Assembly (NCBI RefSeq): GCF_024295805.1
Contig: NZ_JANCLX010000002.1
Coordinates: 100,720-164,719, forward strand
Origin: Streptomyces cucumeris
GTDB taxonomy: Bacteria; Actinomycetota; Actinomycetes; Streptomycetales; Streptomycetaceae
Direction of reading: 5' to 3'
Length of the DNA stretch: 64,000 nt
Positions 48,855 to 58,187 of this stretch are shown piece after piece (positions within the stretch are counted from its first letter, which is position 1; each line of letters starts with the position of its first letter). A program made the position numbers and the translations under genes. The notes below the pieces were generated by a model. It searched no databases, had not been told where the DNA came from, and saw only the letters and a list, made by a program, of their open reading frames with translations.

Positions 48855-48990
48855 ACCCCCCGGTGCGGGGGGGGCCGGCCCCCCGGGGGGGGCCCGCGGC
48901 CCGCGGGGGGCGCGGGCCCGCAGCCGCCCGCACTTGGGGTTCGGTACGTCACCCCCCCGGCCCGCGGGGCCGGGCCGCGGGCCGGGGCCC
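48855..48990. repeat. C/G homopolymer-rich intergenic tract, probably unreliable
   Basis: The bases after the SBP stop are runs such as eight or nine G and long alternating C/G blocks, much like positions 1-96. A terminator stem is expected here. Either a very strong hairpin is present or the base calls are wrong. Confidence 0.55.
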
Positions 48991-49116
48991 GGCGGACCGC
49001 TGTGTCCCCGGAAAGCGCTCAACCCCTTGTGACGCCCGCTCCCGGTGCGGAACCATGACCGTGATCATGACCCACCGTGCCGACACGGTGACCACACGGG
49101 GAAACGGGGAACGGGA

Positions 49117-49734
49117 ATGAAGCGCGCACTGCGCACGGGGGCCGGCATCGCGGTGATCGTCACGGCGGTGGCCGGATGCACCTCCGGCAATGGGGCCCAG
49201 GAGAAGCCGTCCGCCCGGGAGAAGAACTGTGACCGGCCCATGTACCGCTGGCTGAACGTCTCCCAGCGCCCGGTCGTGACCGATCTGAACAACGGCAGCT
49301 TCACCAAGGGACAGCAGGTCAGCACCAGGGAGCTGGACGAGGTCGCCCGCTACCGCGTCTCCGTCCGGGCCGACGGCCCCGCGGTGCCCGCCCCGGCGGT
49401 GCTCCGCTCCCTGGAGCGCCATGTCGGCACCGGCCTGGCCTACGGGGCGAAGAAGCCCGGTACGGCCACCGAGGACGATCCAGGGGTCTACGCGTCCCGC
49501 CGGGCCGAGCAGACCGGGTTCTACGTCACCGCCCGGGCGGTCGACCTGATCGAGGCCGATTTCAGCTACGTCTGCCCCGACAGCGCCTCGCACGGGGTGG
49601 GCCACACGGTCACCTGGCAGTCCGCCGAGGAGATCATCGTCACCTGCGAAGCCGCCCCGAAGAAAGGCCGTGACGAGGCCGAGAACGAGGTCGCGCGACT
49701 GGGCTGCCGGAAGGGCGATCCGGCCCGCGCCTGA
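49117..49734 (+). CDS. Hypothetical secreted lipoprotein
   Basis: 205-residue protein. A basic signal and hydrophobic stretch (about 2-19) end in the lipobox VAGC (Cys20). The mature part has conserved-looking Trp/Tyr/Cys positions (NCDRPMYRWLNVSQRPVV, FSYVCPDSASHGVGH, VTCEAAP) but no domain I recognise. ATG 49117 is preceded by GGGGAACGGGA; the earlier in-frame ATG at 49045 is unlikely. It stands between the orphan SBP and typA on the same strand. Confidence 0.8.
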   Translation: MKRALRTGAGIAVIVTAVAGCTSGNGAQEKPSAREKNCDRPMYRWLNVSQRPVVTDLNNGSFTKGQQVSTRELDEVARYRVSVRADGPAVPAPAVLRSLERHVGTGLAYGAKKPGTATEDDPGVYASRRAEQTGFYVTARAVDLIEADFSYVCPDSASHGVGHTVTWQSAEEIIVTCEAAPKKGRDEAENEVARLGCRKGDPARA

Positions 49735-49886
49735 GCGGGTGCCGGGCGGCCGGGGATGGGTGGCGGCGACCGTTCCCGTGCCGTCCCCTTACCATGGGGG
49801 TGAGGCCGTGGCGTGTTCTGCCCGGCGGGCGGGCGTACCGGACCGGGCGCGCCGTCATCCACGATTCCGGGAGAAGCGCCGCAAGT

Positions 49887-51782
49887 ATGCCCACGCGTCA
49901 CGACATCCGTAACGTCGCCATCGTCGCCCACGTCGACCACGGCAAGACGACCCTGGTCGACGCCATGCTCAAGCAGGCCGGCGCGTTCGCCGCCCACCAG
50001 CAGGTGGACGACCGGGTGATGGACTCCAACGACTTGGAGCGCGAGAAGGGGATCACCATTCTCGCCAAGAACACCGCCGTGAAGTACCACCCGGCGGACG
50101 GCGGGGACCCCGTCACCATCAACATCATCGACACCCCCGGCCACGCCGACTTCGGCGGTGAGGTCGAGCGCGGGCTGTCCATGGTCGACGCCGTGGTCCT
50201 GCTGGTGGACGCCTCCGAGGGCCCGCTGCCGCAGACCCGCTTCGTGCTGCGCAAGGCCCTCCAGGCCAAGCTGCCCGTCATCCTGTGCATCAACAAGACG
50301 GACCGCCCGGACTCCCGGATCGACGCCGTGGTCAACGAGGCGTACGACCTCTTCCTGGACCTGGACGCGACCGAGGAGCAGATCGAGTTCCCGATCGTCT
50401 ACGCCTGCGCCCGGGACGGCGTGGCCTCGCTGAACAAGCCCGAGGACGGCACCGTCCCGGCCGACAGCGACAGCCTCCAGCCCTTCTTCACCACCCTGCT
50501 GGAGACCGTCCCCGCGCCCGAGTACGACGCCGCCGCGCCGCTCCAGGCACATGTCACCAACCTGGACGCGGACAACTTCCTCGGCCGTATCGCGCTGCTC
50601 CGCGTCGAGCAGGGCGAGCTGAAGAAGGGGCAGACGGTCGCCTGGATCAAGCGGGACGGCTCGATCGCCAACGTCCGGATCACCGAGCTGATGATGACCG
50701 AGGCGCTCACCCGCAAGCCCGCCGAGGTGGCCGGGCCCGGTGACATCTGCGCCGTCGCGGGTATCCCGGACATCATGATCGGCGAAACGCTGGCCGATCC
50801 GGAGAACCCGATCGCGCTGCCGCTGATCACCGTGGACGAGCCCGCGATCTCGATGACCATCGGCACCAACACCTCGCCGCTGGTCGGCCGTGGCCCCGGT
50901 GGCAAGGGCGCCGACAAGTCGGCCGTGAAGGACCGCAAGGTCACCGCCCGGCTGGTCAAGGACCGGCTGGAGCGCGAGCTGATCGGTAACGTCTCGCTGC
51001 GGGTGCTCGCCACCGACCGCCCGGACGCCTGGGAGGTGCAGGGCCGCGGTGAGCTGGCGCTGGCCATCCTGGTGGAGACCATGCGCCGGGAGGGCTTCGA
51101 GCTGACCGTCGGCAAGCCGCAGGTGGTCACCCGGGAGATCGAGGGCAAGGTCCACGAGCCGGTCGAGCGCATCACCATCGATGTGCCCGAGGAGCACATG
51201 GGCGCGGTCACCCAGCTGATGGGCACCCGCAAGGGCCGGATGGACAACATGTCCAACCACGGCTCCGGCTGGGTGCGGATGGAGTTCGTCGTCCCGTCCC
51301 GCGGTCTGATCGGCTTCCGTACCGAGTTCCTGACCCAGACCCGCGGCACCGGTATCGCCCACTCCATCCACGAGGGCCACGAGCCGTGGTTCGGCGAGCT
51401 GAAGACCCGGAACAACGGCTCCCTGGTGGCGGACCGCTCGGGCGCCGTGACCGCCTTCGCGATGATCAACCTCCAGGAGCGCGGCGTGCTGTTCGTCTCG
51501 CCGGGCACCGAGGTCTACGAGGGCATGATCGTCGGTGAGAACTCCCGCACCGACGACATGGACGTGAACATCACCAAGGAGAAGAAGCTCACCAACATGC
51601 GGTCCTCCACCGCGGACGTGACCGAGTCCCTGGTGCCGCCGCGGCTGCTCTCCCTGGAGCAGTCCCTGGAGTTCTGCCGCGACGACGAGTGCGTCGAGGT
51701 GACCCCGGAGACGGTGCGCATCCGCAAGGTGGTGCTGGACGCCAAGGAGCGCGGCCGCGCCGCCTCCCGCGCCAAGCGCTGA
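49887..51782 (+). CDS. typA: Ribosome-associated translational GTPase TypA/BipA
   Basis: 631-residue EF-G-like GTPase that binds the 70S ribosome and helps assembly and stress adaptation. G1 is AHVDHGKTTLVD (about residue 12), G2 lies around GITILAKNTAV, G3 is DTPGHADFGGEV and G4 is NKTD. Domains II, III and V and the BipA-specific C-terminal domain are complete. ATG 49887 matches the family start; the ribosome site GGGAG is somewhat distant (13 nt). Two stem-loops follow the stop. It lies directly upstream of the bldK-type locus, as in S. coelicolor. Confidence 0.96.
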   Translation: MPTRHDIRNVAIVAHVDHGKTTLVDAMLKQAGAFAAHQQVDDRVMDSNDLEREKGITILAKNTAVKYHPADGGDPVTINIIDTPGHADFGGEVERGLSMVDAVVLLVDASEGPLPQTRFVLRKALQAKLPVILCINKTDRPDSRIDAVVNEAYDLFLDLDATEEQIEFPIVYACARDGVASLNKPEDGTVPADSDSLQPFFTTLLETVPAPEYDAAAPLQAHVTNLDADNFLGRIALLRVEQGELKKGQTVAWIKRDGSIANVRITELMMTEALTRKPAEVAGPGDICAVAGIPDIMIGETLADPENPIALPLITVDEPAISMTIGTNTSPLVGRGPGGKGADKSAVKDRKVTARLVKDRLERELIGNVSLRVLATDRPDAWEVQGRGELALAILVETMRREGFELTVGKPQVVTREIEGKVHEPVERITIDVPEEHMGAVTQLMGTRKGRMDNMSNHGSGWVRMEFVVPSRGLIGFRTEFLTQTRGTGIAHSIHEGHEPWFGELKTRNNGSLVADRSGAVTAFAMINLQERGVLFVSPGTEVYEGMIVGENSRTDDMDVNITKEKKLTNMRSSTADVTESLVPPRLLSLEQSLEFCRDDECVEVTPETVRIRKVVLDAKERGRAASRAKR

Positions 51783-51801
51783 CGCGTACGCGGGAGCCCG
51801 T

Positions 51802-51823
51802 CACCCAGCGTGAGCGCTGGGTG
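51802..51823. terminator. typA terminator stem 1
   Basis: CACCCAGCG (51802-51810), loop TGAG, CGCTGGGTG (51815-51823), a perfect 9-bp stem 19 nt after the typA stop. Confidence 0.8.
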
Positions 51824-51846
51824 GGTGCGTCCGTGAATCCGCCGGG

Positions 51847-51883
51847 CAGCCCGGACTTCCTCAGCCGTGAGGGGTCCGGGCTG
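51847..51883. terminator. typA terminator stem 2 (extended)
   Basis: CAGCCCGGAC (51847-51856) pairs with GTCCGGGCTG (51874-51883). Inside it CCTCA/TGAGG closes a 4-nt GCCG loop, giving about 15 bp with a small bulge. Confidence 0.75.
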
Positions 51884-52082
51884 CTGGCATGTCAGGAAGG
51901 TGTCGGTCAACAAGTTATCCGGGGGAAGGCGTCCGGATATCGGCCAGAGGGCTCCGCATGATGTGTTAACAGTCCGTTTCGCGTGTGTCTGTCAGCAACG
52001 CTTTTGTCCGGATTTCGAAGCTCCGCGCGTAGATGATGTGACCAAAGCGAGACCCATAAGGTGTGGTTTACGGGGCGAGCGT

Positions 52083-52106
52083 GCTCAATCATGGGGTCCA
52101 TTGAGC
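52083..52106. promoter_or_regulatory. Inverted repeat GCTCAAT-N10-ATTGAGC upstream of SBP gene
   Basis: Seven-bp perfect arms (52083-52089 and 52100-52106) lie about 145 bp before the SBP start, and a further GTCAAT half-site follows at 52111. The CTCAA/TTGAG core is the same as in the array before the APC permease. Confidence 0.45.
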
Positions 52107-52251
52107 TCGGGTCAATGGGTCACACGCTGTGGGGAGCGCGGGCCTACGAGCACATCTGGGGGGTTCCGGACCCTTTCGCTGTCAGGGGTGTCAGCGTGCT
52201 TTCCGGATACCCCCTCTCGTAGTGGCAGAGGACTCCTGAGGAGGCATACCC

Positions 52252-53895
52252 ATGCGCGGTGCCAAGAGCGCCAAGTGGGTCGCACTGGCGGCGGTTGTGG
52301 CACTGGCCGCCACCGCCTGTGGCGGCGGCGACAGTGACAGCGGCGACAACGACATGAACAAGGGGACGGTGGACCCGAAGGGGATCCTGACCGCCCAGTT
52401 GGGCGAGCCGCAGAACCCGCTGCAGCCGGCAAACGCCAAGGAGAGCCAGGGCAGCCGTGTCCTGAGGACCGTCTTCTCCCAGCTCGTGGACTACGAGCGG
52501 GGCACCGGCAAGCTCCAGTACATCAATGCCGAGTCCGTGACTCCCAACAAGGACTCCTCCGTCTGGACCGTCAAGCTCAAGCCGGGCTGGAAGTTCCACA
52601 ACGGTGAGGCCGTGACCTCCAAGTCCTACGTGGACGCGTGGAACTGGTCGGCCAACGTCAAGAACAACCAGACCAACTCGAGCTGGTTCTCGGACATCAA
52701 GGGCTACGAGGACGTCCACCCTGAGAAGGGCAAGCCCAAGGCGGACAAGATGTCCGGCCTCAAGGTCGTCAATGACAACGAGTTCAAGATCGAGCTCTCC
52801 AGCTCGGTCTCGTACTTCTCCTACAAGCTGGGCTACGACGTGTGGTCGCCGCTGCCCAGCGGTTTCTTCAAGGACCCCAAGGGCTACGGCGAGAAGCCGA
52901 TCGGCAACGGCCCCTACAAGTTCGTCTCCTGGGACCACAAGAAGCTGATCAAGGTCCGTAAGTACGACGCCTACCAGGGCCCGAACAAGGCCAAGAACGG
53001 TGGCATCGACTTCAAGAACTACACCACCGCCGACGCCGCCTACTCGGACCTGCGGTCGAACAACCTCGACTGGATCGAGCAGGTTCCGACCACCGCGCTG
53101 ACCAACTACAAGTCGGACCTGGGCAAGCGCGCGATCGACGAGGAGTACTCGGCGGTCCAGTCGATCGTCCCGGCCTTCTACACCGACCAGTTCAAGGACA
53201 TCGACCCCAAGGTCATCCAGGGTCTGTCCATGGCGATCGACCGTGCCACCATCACCAAGACGGTGCTGCACGGCTCGCGTACCCCGGCCGACAGCTTCGT
53301 CGCCCGCGGTGTGCTGGGTTACAAGGCCGGTGCGCTGAAGGACCAGGTCTCCTACGACCCGAAGAAGGCCAAGGCCCTCATCAAGGAGGGTGGCGGCGTC
53401 CCGGGCAACAAGATCTCCATCCAGTTCAACGCCGACCAGGACCACAAGCCCTGGGTCGACGCGGTCTGCAACAGCATCCGCAAGGCCACCGGTGTCGACT
53501 GCGTGGGCGACTCCAAGCCCGACTTCCAGGCCGACCTGAACGCGCGTGACAAGCACCAGGTCAAGTCCATGTACCGCGGTGGCTGGGTGCTCGACTACCC
53601 GGTCAACTCCAACTTCATGAGGGACCTGTACGGCTCCAAGGCCGCCGGTAACACCAGCGGTTACGCGAACGACAAGTTCGACAAGCTCTCCACCAAGGCC
53701 GACAAGGCTCCCACCCTGGACGAGACCGTGAAGCTCTACCAGGAGGCGGAGCAGGTCCTCGCCAACGACATGCCGGCGATCCCGCTGTGGTTCTACAAGG
53801 TCAACAGCGGCCAGTCCAACAAGATCCTGGGGAAGATTCCCTACGGTCAGGACGGCGACCCGATCTTCACCGACGTTCAGGTGAAGAAGAAGTAA
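52252..53895 (+). CDS. Oligopeptide-binding lipoprotein of bldK-type transporter 1
   Basis: 547-residue family 5 solute-binding lipoprotein. The signal ends in the lipobox AATAC with Cys23, then an Asp/Ser/Gly linker. The binding body includes WTVKLKPGWKFHNGEAVTSK, IGNGPYKFVSWDH and FYTDQFKDIDPKVIQGLSMA. GAGGAGG precedes the ATG. First gene of an operon with two permeases and two ATPases. By position next to typA it corresponds to the bldK locus, whose oligopeptide uptake is needed for aerial growth in S. coelicolor. Whether it is the true BldKB orthologue needs a phylogeny. Confidence 0.93.
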   Translation: MRGAKSAKWVALAAVVALAATACGGGDSDSGDNDMNKGTVDPKGILTAQLGEPQNPLQPANAKESQGSRVLRTVFSQLVDYERGTGKLQYINAESVTPNKDSSVWTVKLKPGWKFHNGEAVTSKSYVDAWNWSANVKNNQTNSSWFSDIKGYEDVHPEKGKPKADKMSGLKVVNDNEFKIELSSSVSYFSYKLGYDVWSPLPSGFFKDPKGYGEKPIGNGPYKFVSWDHKKLIKVRKYDAYQGPNKAKNGGIDFKNYTTADAAYSDLRSNNLDWIEQVPTTALTNYKSDLGKRAIDEEYSAVQSIVPAFYTDQFKDIDPKVIQGLSMAIDRATITKTVLHGSRTPADSFVARGVLGYKAGALKDQVSYDPKKAKALIKEGGGVPGNKISIQFNADQDHKPWVDAVCNSIRKATGVDCVGDSKPDFQADLNARDKHQVKSMYRGGWVLDYPVNSNFMRDLYGSKAAGNTSGYANDKFDKLSTKADKAPTLDETVKLYQEAEQVLANDMPAIPLWFYKVNSGQSNKILGKIPYGQDGDPIFTDVQVKKK

Positions 53896-53909
53896 TTACC
53901 GGGACCGCC

Positions 53910-53957
53910 GGCCGGTGCCGCCGCATCCTCTCTCCGGGGAGCGCGGCGGCACCGGCC
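53910..53957 (+). terminator. Intercistronic 15-bp stem between SBP and permease genes
   Basis: GGCCGGTGCCGCCGC (53910-53924), an 18-nt loop and GCGGCGGCACCGGCC (53943-53957). It lies 14 nt after the SBP stop inside the operon. Such stems stabilise upstream mRNA or partly terminate, so SBP is made in excess over the membrane parts. Confidence 0.82.
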
Positions 53958-54047
53958 GCAGGCGTGAGGCCCGCGACCCCTCTCCCCCCACCCCCGTGGA
54001 GCAGATGAGCCGTGGCCTCCGCCACCCCCCAACGGCATGGAGGCATG

Positions 54048-54974
54048 ATGGGGCGCTACGTCGCCAGGCGACTGCTCCAGATGATCCCGGTCTTCATCGG
54101 GACCACTCTGTTGATTTTCCTCATGGTCCACGTTCTGCCCGGTGACCCCATCCGGGCGATGTGGGGAGACAAGGCCGCCGACCCCGCTCAGGTCGCGGCC
54201 CTGCGCCATGAGTTCGGGCTCGACAAGTCCTTGCTCTGGCAATACATCGACTACATGAAGGATCTCTTCCAGGGAGACTTCGGCAAGACCTTCGGCGGCC
54301 GTCAGGTCTCCGAGGAAATGAGCATGGCCTTCCCGGTGACCCTCCGCCTCGCGGCGGTGGCCCTCACCATCGAAATGATCATCGGCATCGGGCTGGGCGC
54401 CTGGGCCGGTCTCAAGGCGGGCAAGGCCGTCGACACCGGCGTCCTGATCTTCACGTTGATCGTCATCTCGATGCCGGTCTTCGTCATGGGCTACCTGGCC
54501 CGGTTCATCTTCGCTGATGAACTCGGCTGGCTGCCGCCCAACGTCCAGGACTCGGAAGACCTCCAGCAGCTCCTGCTGCCGGGCTTCGTCCTCGCGATGC
54601 TCTCGCTGGCATACGTGGCCCGGCTGACCCGGACCACCTTCGCGGAGAACCTGCGCGCCGACTACATGCGCACCGCGGTGGCCAAGGGCCTGCCGCGACG
54701 CCGGATCGTCGGTGTCCACCTGCTGCGCAACTCGCTGATCCCGGTGATCACCTTCCTCGGCACCGACATCGGCACGCTCGTCGGCGGTGCGGTCGTCACC
54801 GAGGGCATCTTCAACGTCCAAGGCGTCGGCAACCTGCTGTTCAAGGCGCTCGGACAGCGGGAGGGGACCACGATCGTCGGTGTGGTGACGATTCTGGTCC
54901 TCGTCATCCTGCTGATCAACCTGCTCGTCGACCTGCTGTACGCGGTCCTGGACCCGAGGATTCGATATGTCTGA
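54048..54974 (+). CDS. Oligopeptide ABC transporter permease 1 (DppB/OppB type)
   Basis: 308-residue permease with six predicted helices. The first is MGRYVARRLLQMIPVFIGTT. The EAA loop is YMRTAVAKGLPRRRIVGVHL (about residues 205-224), which docks with the ATPases, and the end is LLYAVLDPRIRYV. ATG 54048 is chosen to match the MGRY start of its paralogue; ATG 54045 and GTG 54012 are in frame, the last with GGAG upstream. It overlaps the next permease by 8 nt. Confidence 0.93.
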   Translation: MGRYVARRLLQMIPVFIGTTLLIFLMVHVLPGDPIRAMWGDKAADPAQVAALRHEFGLDKSLLWQYIDYMKDLFQGDFGKTFGGRQVSEEMSMAFPVTLRLAAVALTIEMIIGIGLGAWAGLKAGKAVDTGVLIFTLIVISMPVFVMGYLARFIFADELGWLPPNVQDSEDLQQLLLPGFVLAMLSLAYVARLTRTTFAENLRADYMRTAVAKGLPRRRIVGVHLLRNSLIPVITFLGTDIGTLVGGAVVTEGIFNVQGVGNLLFKALGQREGTTIVGVVTILVLVILLINLLVDLLYAVLDPRIRYV

Positions 54975-55938
54975 GCCGACGACAGGCACCGGACTCGCTC
55001 TCGGTGGCCCCGCTTCCCACGCCGACGCGGCGGCGGTCGGCACGGGCCTCTCGAAGAAGGACACCGGACCCGGCAAGCCCCGCTCGCTGTGGGGAGACGC
55101 CTGGTACGAGCTGCGCCACCGGCCGCTGTTCTGGGTCTCCGCGGTGCTGCTGGTGCTGCTGCTGACCATCGCGGCGTTCCCCGGTCTCTTCACCGGTGCC
55201 GACCCCCGTGACGGCGATCTGACCAACCACTTCCTGACCAAGCCGGAGCTGACGCACTTCTTCCAGGCCGACTGGTTCGGCTACGACGTGCAGGGCCGCT
55301 CCATCTACGCCCGGGTCATCTACGGCACCCGCGCCTCGATCATGGTCGGTGTCGGGGTGACGGTCATGGTCACCCTCTTCGGCGGTCTGGTGGGCATGCT
55401 GGCCGGATACTTCGGCGGCTGGGTCGACGCGATCGTCTCCCGCCTCGTCGACATCTTCTTCGGTCTGCCGTTCCTGCTCGGCTCGATGGTCGTGCTGAAC
55501 GCGTTCACCGAGCGCAAGGTGTACGTGGTGATCGCGGCGCTGGCCTTCCTGGGCTGGACGACCATCGCCCGGGTGATGCGCAGTTCGGTGATCACCGCCA
55601 AGCAGGCGGACTACGTCACCGCGGCGCGCGCCCTCGGCGCGGGCACCACCCGGATCCTGTTCCGGCACGTCCTGCCCAACGCCCTCGCGCCCACCATCGT
55701 GGTCGCGACCATCTCGCTCGGCGCGTACATCTCCGCCGAGGCCACGCTGTCGTACCTGGGTCTCGGCCTCGCCGACCCGACGATCTCGTGGGGCATCGAC
55801 ATCTCCGCGGCCAAGGACGCCATCCGGGACAACCCGCATGTGATGCTCTTCCCCGCCGGGATGCTGAGCCTGACCGTGTTCGCATTCATCACGCTCGGCG
55901 ACGCGGTACGCGACGCCCTCGACCCCAAGCTGCGCTGA
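54967..55938 (+). CDS. Oligopeptide ABC transporter permease 2 (DppC/OppC type)
   Basis: 323-residue permease. A cytoplasmic N-terminus of about 40 residues precedes the first helix (FWVSAVLLVLLLTIAAFPGL), a periplasmic loop and five further helices. The EAA loop is YVTAARALGAGTTRILFRHVLPN (about 218-240). It pairs with the preceding permease to form the membrane channel. Starts inside the previous gene (8-nt overlap), stops 11 nt before the OppD-type gene. Confidence 0.94.
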   Translation: MSEPTTGTGLALGGPASHADAAAVGTGLSKKDTGPGKPRSLWGDAWYELRHRPLFWVSAVLLVLLLTIAAFPGLFTGADPRDGDLTNHFLTKPELTHFFQADWFGYDVQGRSIYARVIYGTRASIMVGVGVTVMVTLFGGLVGMLAGYFGGWVDAIVSRLVDIFFGLPFLLGSMVVLNAFTERKVYVVIAALAFLGWTTIARVMRSSVITAKQADYVTAARALGAGTTRILFRHVLPNALAPTIVVATISLGAYISAEATLSYLGLGLADPTISWGIDISAAKDAIRDNPHVMLFPAGMLSLTVFAFITLGDAVRDALDPKLR

Positions 55939-55949
55939 GGAGGGCGTAC

Positions 55950-57008
55950 GTGACCACCATCGAGAAGACCACGAGCGCCACCTCCCGTGTGGAGGAGAGC
56001 GACGACGGCACCCCGCTGCTGGAAGTCCGCGACCTGCACGTGGAGTTCCACACCCGGGAGGGCCTGGCCAAGGCCGTCAACGGTGTCAACTACAGTGTCC
56101 GCGCCGGTGAGACGCTCGCCGTGCTCGGCGAGTCCGGCTCCGGCAAGTCGGTGACCGCCCAGGCCATCATGGGCATCCTGGACATGCCGCCCGGGAAGAT
56201 CCCGCAGGGCCAGATCCTGTACCGCGGCGAGGACATGCTCACCATGTCCAACGAGGAGCGCCGGAAGATCCGCGGCCGGAAGATCGCCATGATCTTCCAG
56301 GACGCGCTCTCGGCCCTCAACCCGGTGCTCTCCGTGGGCTACCAGCTGGGCGAGATGTTCCGCGTCCACCAGGGGCTGTCCAAGAAGGAGGCCAAGGCCA
56401 AGGCCATCGAGCTGATGGACCGGGTCCGCATCCCCGCGGCGAAGGAGCGGGTGGGCGACTACCCGCACCAGTTCTCCGGCGGTATGCGCCAGCGCATCAT
56501 GATCGCCATGGCGCTGGCCCTGGAGCCGGACCTGATCATCGCGGACGAGCCCACCACCGCGCTGGACGTCACCGTCCAGGCCCAGGTGATGGATCTGCTC
56601 GCCGAGCTCCAGCGCGAGTACAACATGGGTCTGATCCTGATCACCCATGACCTCGGTGTGGTGGCGGATGTCGCCGACAAGATCGCGGTGATGTACGCGG
56701 GCCGCATCGTGGAGACCGCGCCGGTGCACGAGCTCTACAAGCGCCCGGCCCACCCCTATGCCCGGGGTCTGCTGGAATCCATCCCGCGTCTCGACCGCAA
56801 GGGCCAGGAGCTCTACGCGATCAAGGGTCTGCCGCCCAACCTGCTCAAGGTCCCCTCGGGCTGCGCCTTCAACCCGCGCTGCCCCAAGGCGGAGGACATC
56901 TGCAGCACCGAGATCCCGGTCCTGCACCAGGTCACCGAGCAGGACGGCACGGAGCTGCCGGGGCGCGGCAGCGCGTGCCACTTCTGGAAGGAGACGCTCC
57001 ATGGCTGA
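55950..57008 (+). CDS. Oligopeptide ABC transporter ATPase (OppD/DppD type)
   Basis: 352-residue ATPase. Walker A is [10 protein letters not shown] (about 58), the Q-loop region [12 protein letters not shown], the signature [15 protein letters not shown], Walker [14 protein letters not shown], and the switch [13 protein letters not shown]. The C-terminal oligopeptide/dipeptide extension carries Cys-rich CAFNPRCPKAEDIC and a later Cys, as in 4Fe-4S-bearing DppD/OppD proteins. GTG 55950 has GAGGAGG upstream. It overlaps the OppF-type gene by 8 nt. Confidence 0.95.
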   Translation: MTTIEKTTSATSRVEESDDGTPLLEVRDLHVEFHTREGLAKAVNGVNYSVRAGETLAVLGESGSGKSVTAQAIMGILDMPPGKIPQGQILYRGEDMLTMSNEERRKIRGRKIAMIFQDALSALNPVLSVGYQLGEMFRVHQGLSKKEAKAKAIELMDRVRIPAAKERVGDYPHQFSGGMRQRIMIAMALALEPDLIIADEPTTALDVTVQAQVMDLLAELQREYNMGLILITHDLGVVADVADKIAVMYAGRIVETAPVHELYKRPAHPYARGLLESIPRLDRKGQELYAIKGLPPNLLKVPSGCAFNPRCPKAEDICSTEIPVLHQVTEQDGTELPGRGSACHFWKETLHG

Positions 57009-58164
57009 GATCGAGAAGAAAGCGGCCGTGGACCGGTCCGACGACATCCAGGACGCCACCCCCAATGTCACGGAGGTGGAGACGGTCGACGCGGCCACCG
57101 AAGAGGCAGCCGTGGAGGCCATCGAGGCGCCCGTCGAGCGCGGTGAACCGATCCTCCAGGTGCGCAATCTGGTCAAGCACTTCCCGCTGACCCAGGGCAT
57201 CCTGTTCAAGCGGCAGATCGGCGCGGTCAAGGCGGTCGACGGAATCTCCTTCGACCTCTACCAGGGCGAGACCCTGGGCATCGTGGGCGAGTCCGGCTGT
57301 GGCAAGTCCACCGTCGCCAAGCTGCTGATGACCCTGGAGACCGCCACCGCCGGTGAGGTCTTCTACAAGGGCCAGGACATCACCAGGCTGTCCGGCCGCG
57401 CCCTGCGCGCCGTGCGCCGCAACATCCAGATGGTCTTCCAGGACCCGTACACCTCGCTGAACCCCCGGATGACGGTGGGCGACATCATCGGCGAGCCGTA
57501 CGAGATCCACCCGGAGGTCGCGCCCAAGGGCGACCGCCGGCGGAAGGTCCAGGAACTGCTGGACGTCGTGGGTCTGAACCCGGAGTACATCAACCGCTAT
57601 CCGCACCAGTTCTCCGGCGGTCAGCGGCAGCGCATCGGGATAGCGCGCGGTCTCGCGCTCAACCCCGAGATCATCATCTGTGACGAGCCGGTCTCGGCCC
57701 TGGACGTCTCGGTCCAGGCGCAGGTGATCAACCTGATGGAGAAGCTCCAGGACGAGTTCAACCTGTCCTATGTCTTCATCGCGCACGACCTGTCCATCGT
57801 CCGGCACATCTCCGACCGGGTCGGTGTGATGTACCTGGGCAAGATGGCCGAGATCGGCACCGACACCGAGATCTACGACCACCCGACGCACCCCTACACC
57901 CAGGCGCTGCTGTCGGCGGTCCCGGTCCCGGACCCGGAGTCCCGTGAGGGCCGGGAGCGGATCATCCTCGCGGGTGATGTGCCCTCCCCGGCCAACCCGC
58001 CGTCCGGCTGCCGCTTCCGCACCCGCTGCTGGAAGGCGGAGGACAGGTGTTCCAAGGAGGTGCCGCTGCTCGCCGTCCCGGAGCGGTTCGCGGGCAGTGA
58101 CACCCCGGCCGCGCACGAGTCGGCCTGCCACTTCGCCGAGGAGAAGGACGTCGTGCACGCCTGA
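57001..58164 (+). CDS. Oligopeptide ABC transporter ATPase (OppF/DppF type)
   Basis: 387-residue ATPase partner of the OppD-type protein. A 45-residue acidic N-terminus precedes the nucleotide-binding domain. Walker A is GESGCGKST, then [18 protein letters not shown], signature [17 protein letters not shown], Walker [15 protein letters not shown], and AHDLSIVRHISDRV. The C-terminal [14 protein letters not shown] segment is the Cys-rich oligopeptide-transporter tail. Last gene of operon 1; a strong terminator follows. Confidence 0.95.
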   Translation: MAEIEKKAAVDRSDDIQDATPNVTEVETVDAATEEAAVEAIEAPVERGEPILQVRNLVKHFPLTQGILFKRQIGAVKAVDGISFDLYQGETLGIVGESGCGKSTVAKLLMTLETATAGEVFYKGQDITRLSGRALRAVRRNIQMVFQDPYTSLNPRMTVGDIIGEPYEIHPEVAPKGDRRRKVQELLDVVGLNPEYINRYPHQFSGGQRQRIGIARGLALNPEIIICDEPVSALDVSVQAQVINLMEKLQDEFNLSYVFIAHDLSIVRHISDRVGVMYLGKMAEIGTDTEIYDHPTHPYTQALLSAVPVPDPESREGRERIILAGDVPSPANPPSGCRFRTRCWKAEDRCSKEVPLLAVPERFAGSDTPAAHESACHFAEEKDVVHA

Positions 58165-58187
58165 TCCGCGTCAGCGACAGCGCACAA

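Larger units (their letters stand above)
51783..52251. other. 469-bp region upstream of first oligopeptide operon
   Basis: No credible gene. It contains two stem-loops near typA (51802-51823, 51847-51883), an inverted repeat GCTCAAT-N10-ATTGAGC (52083-52106), and the GAGGAGG ribosome site at about 52237. It presumably carries the operon promoter and a long leader. Confidence 0.65.
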
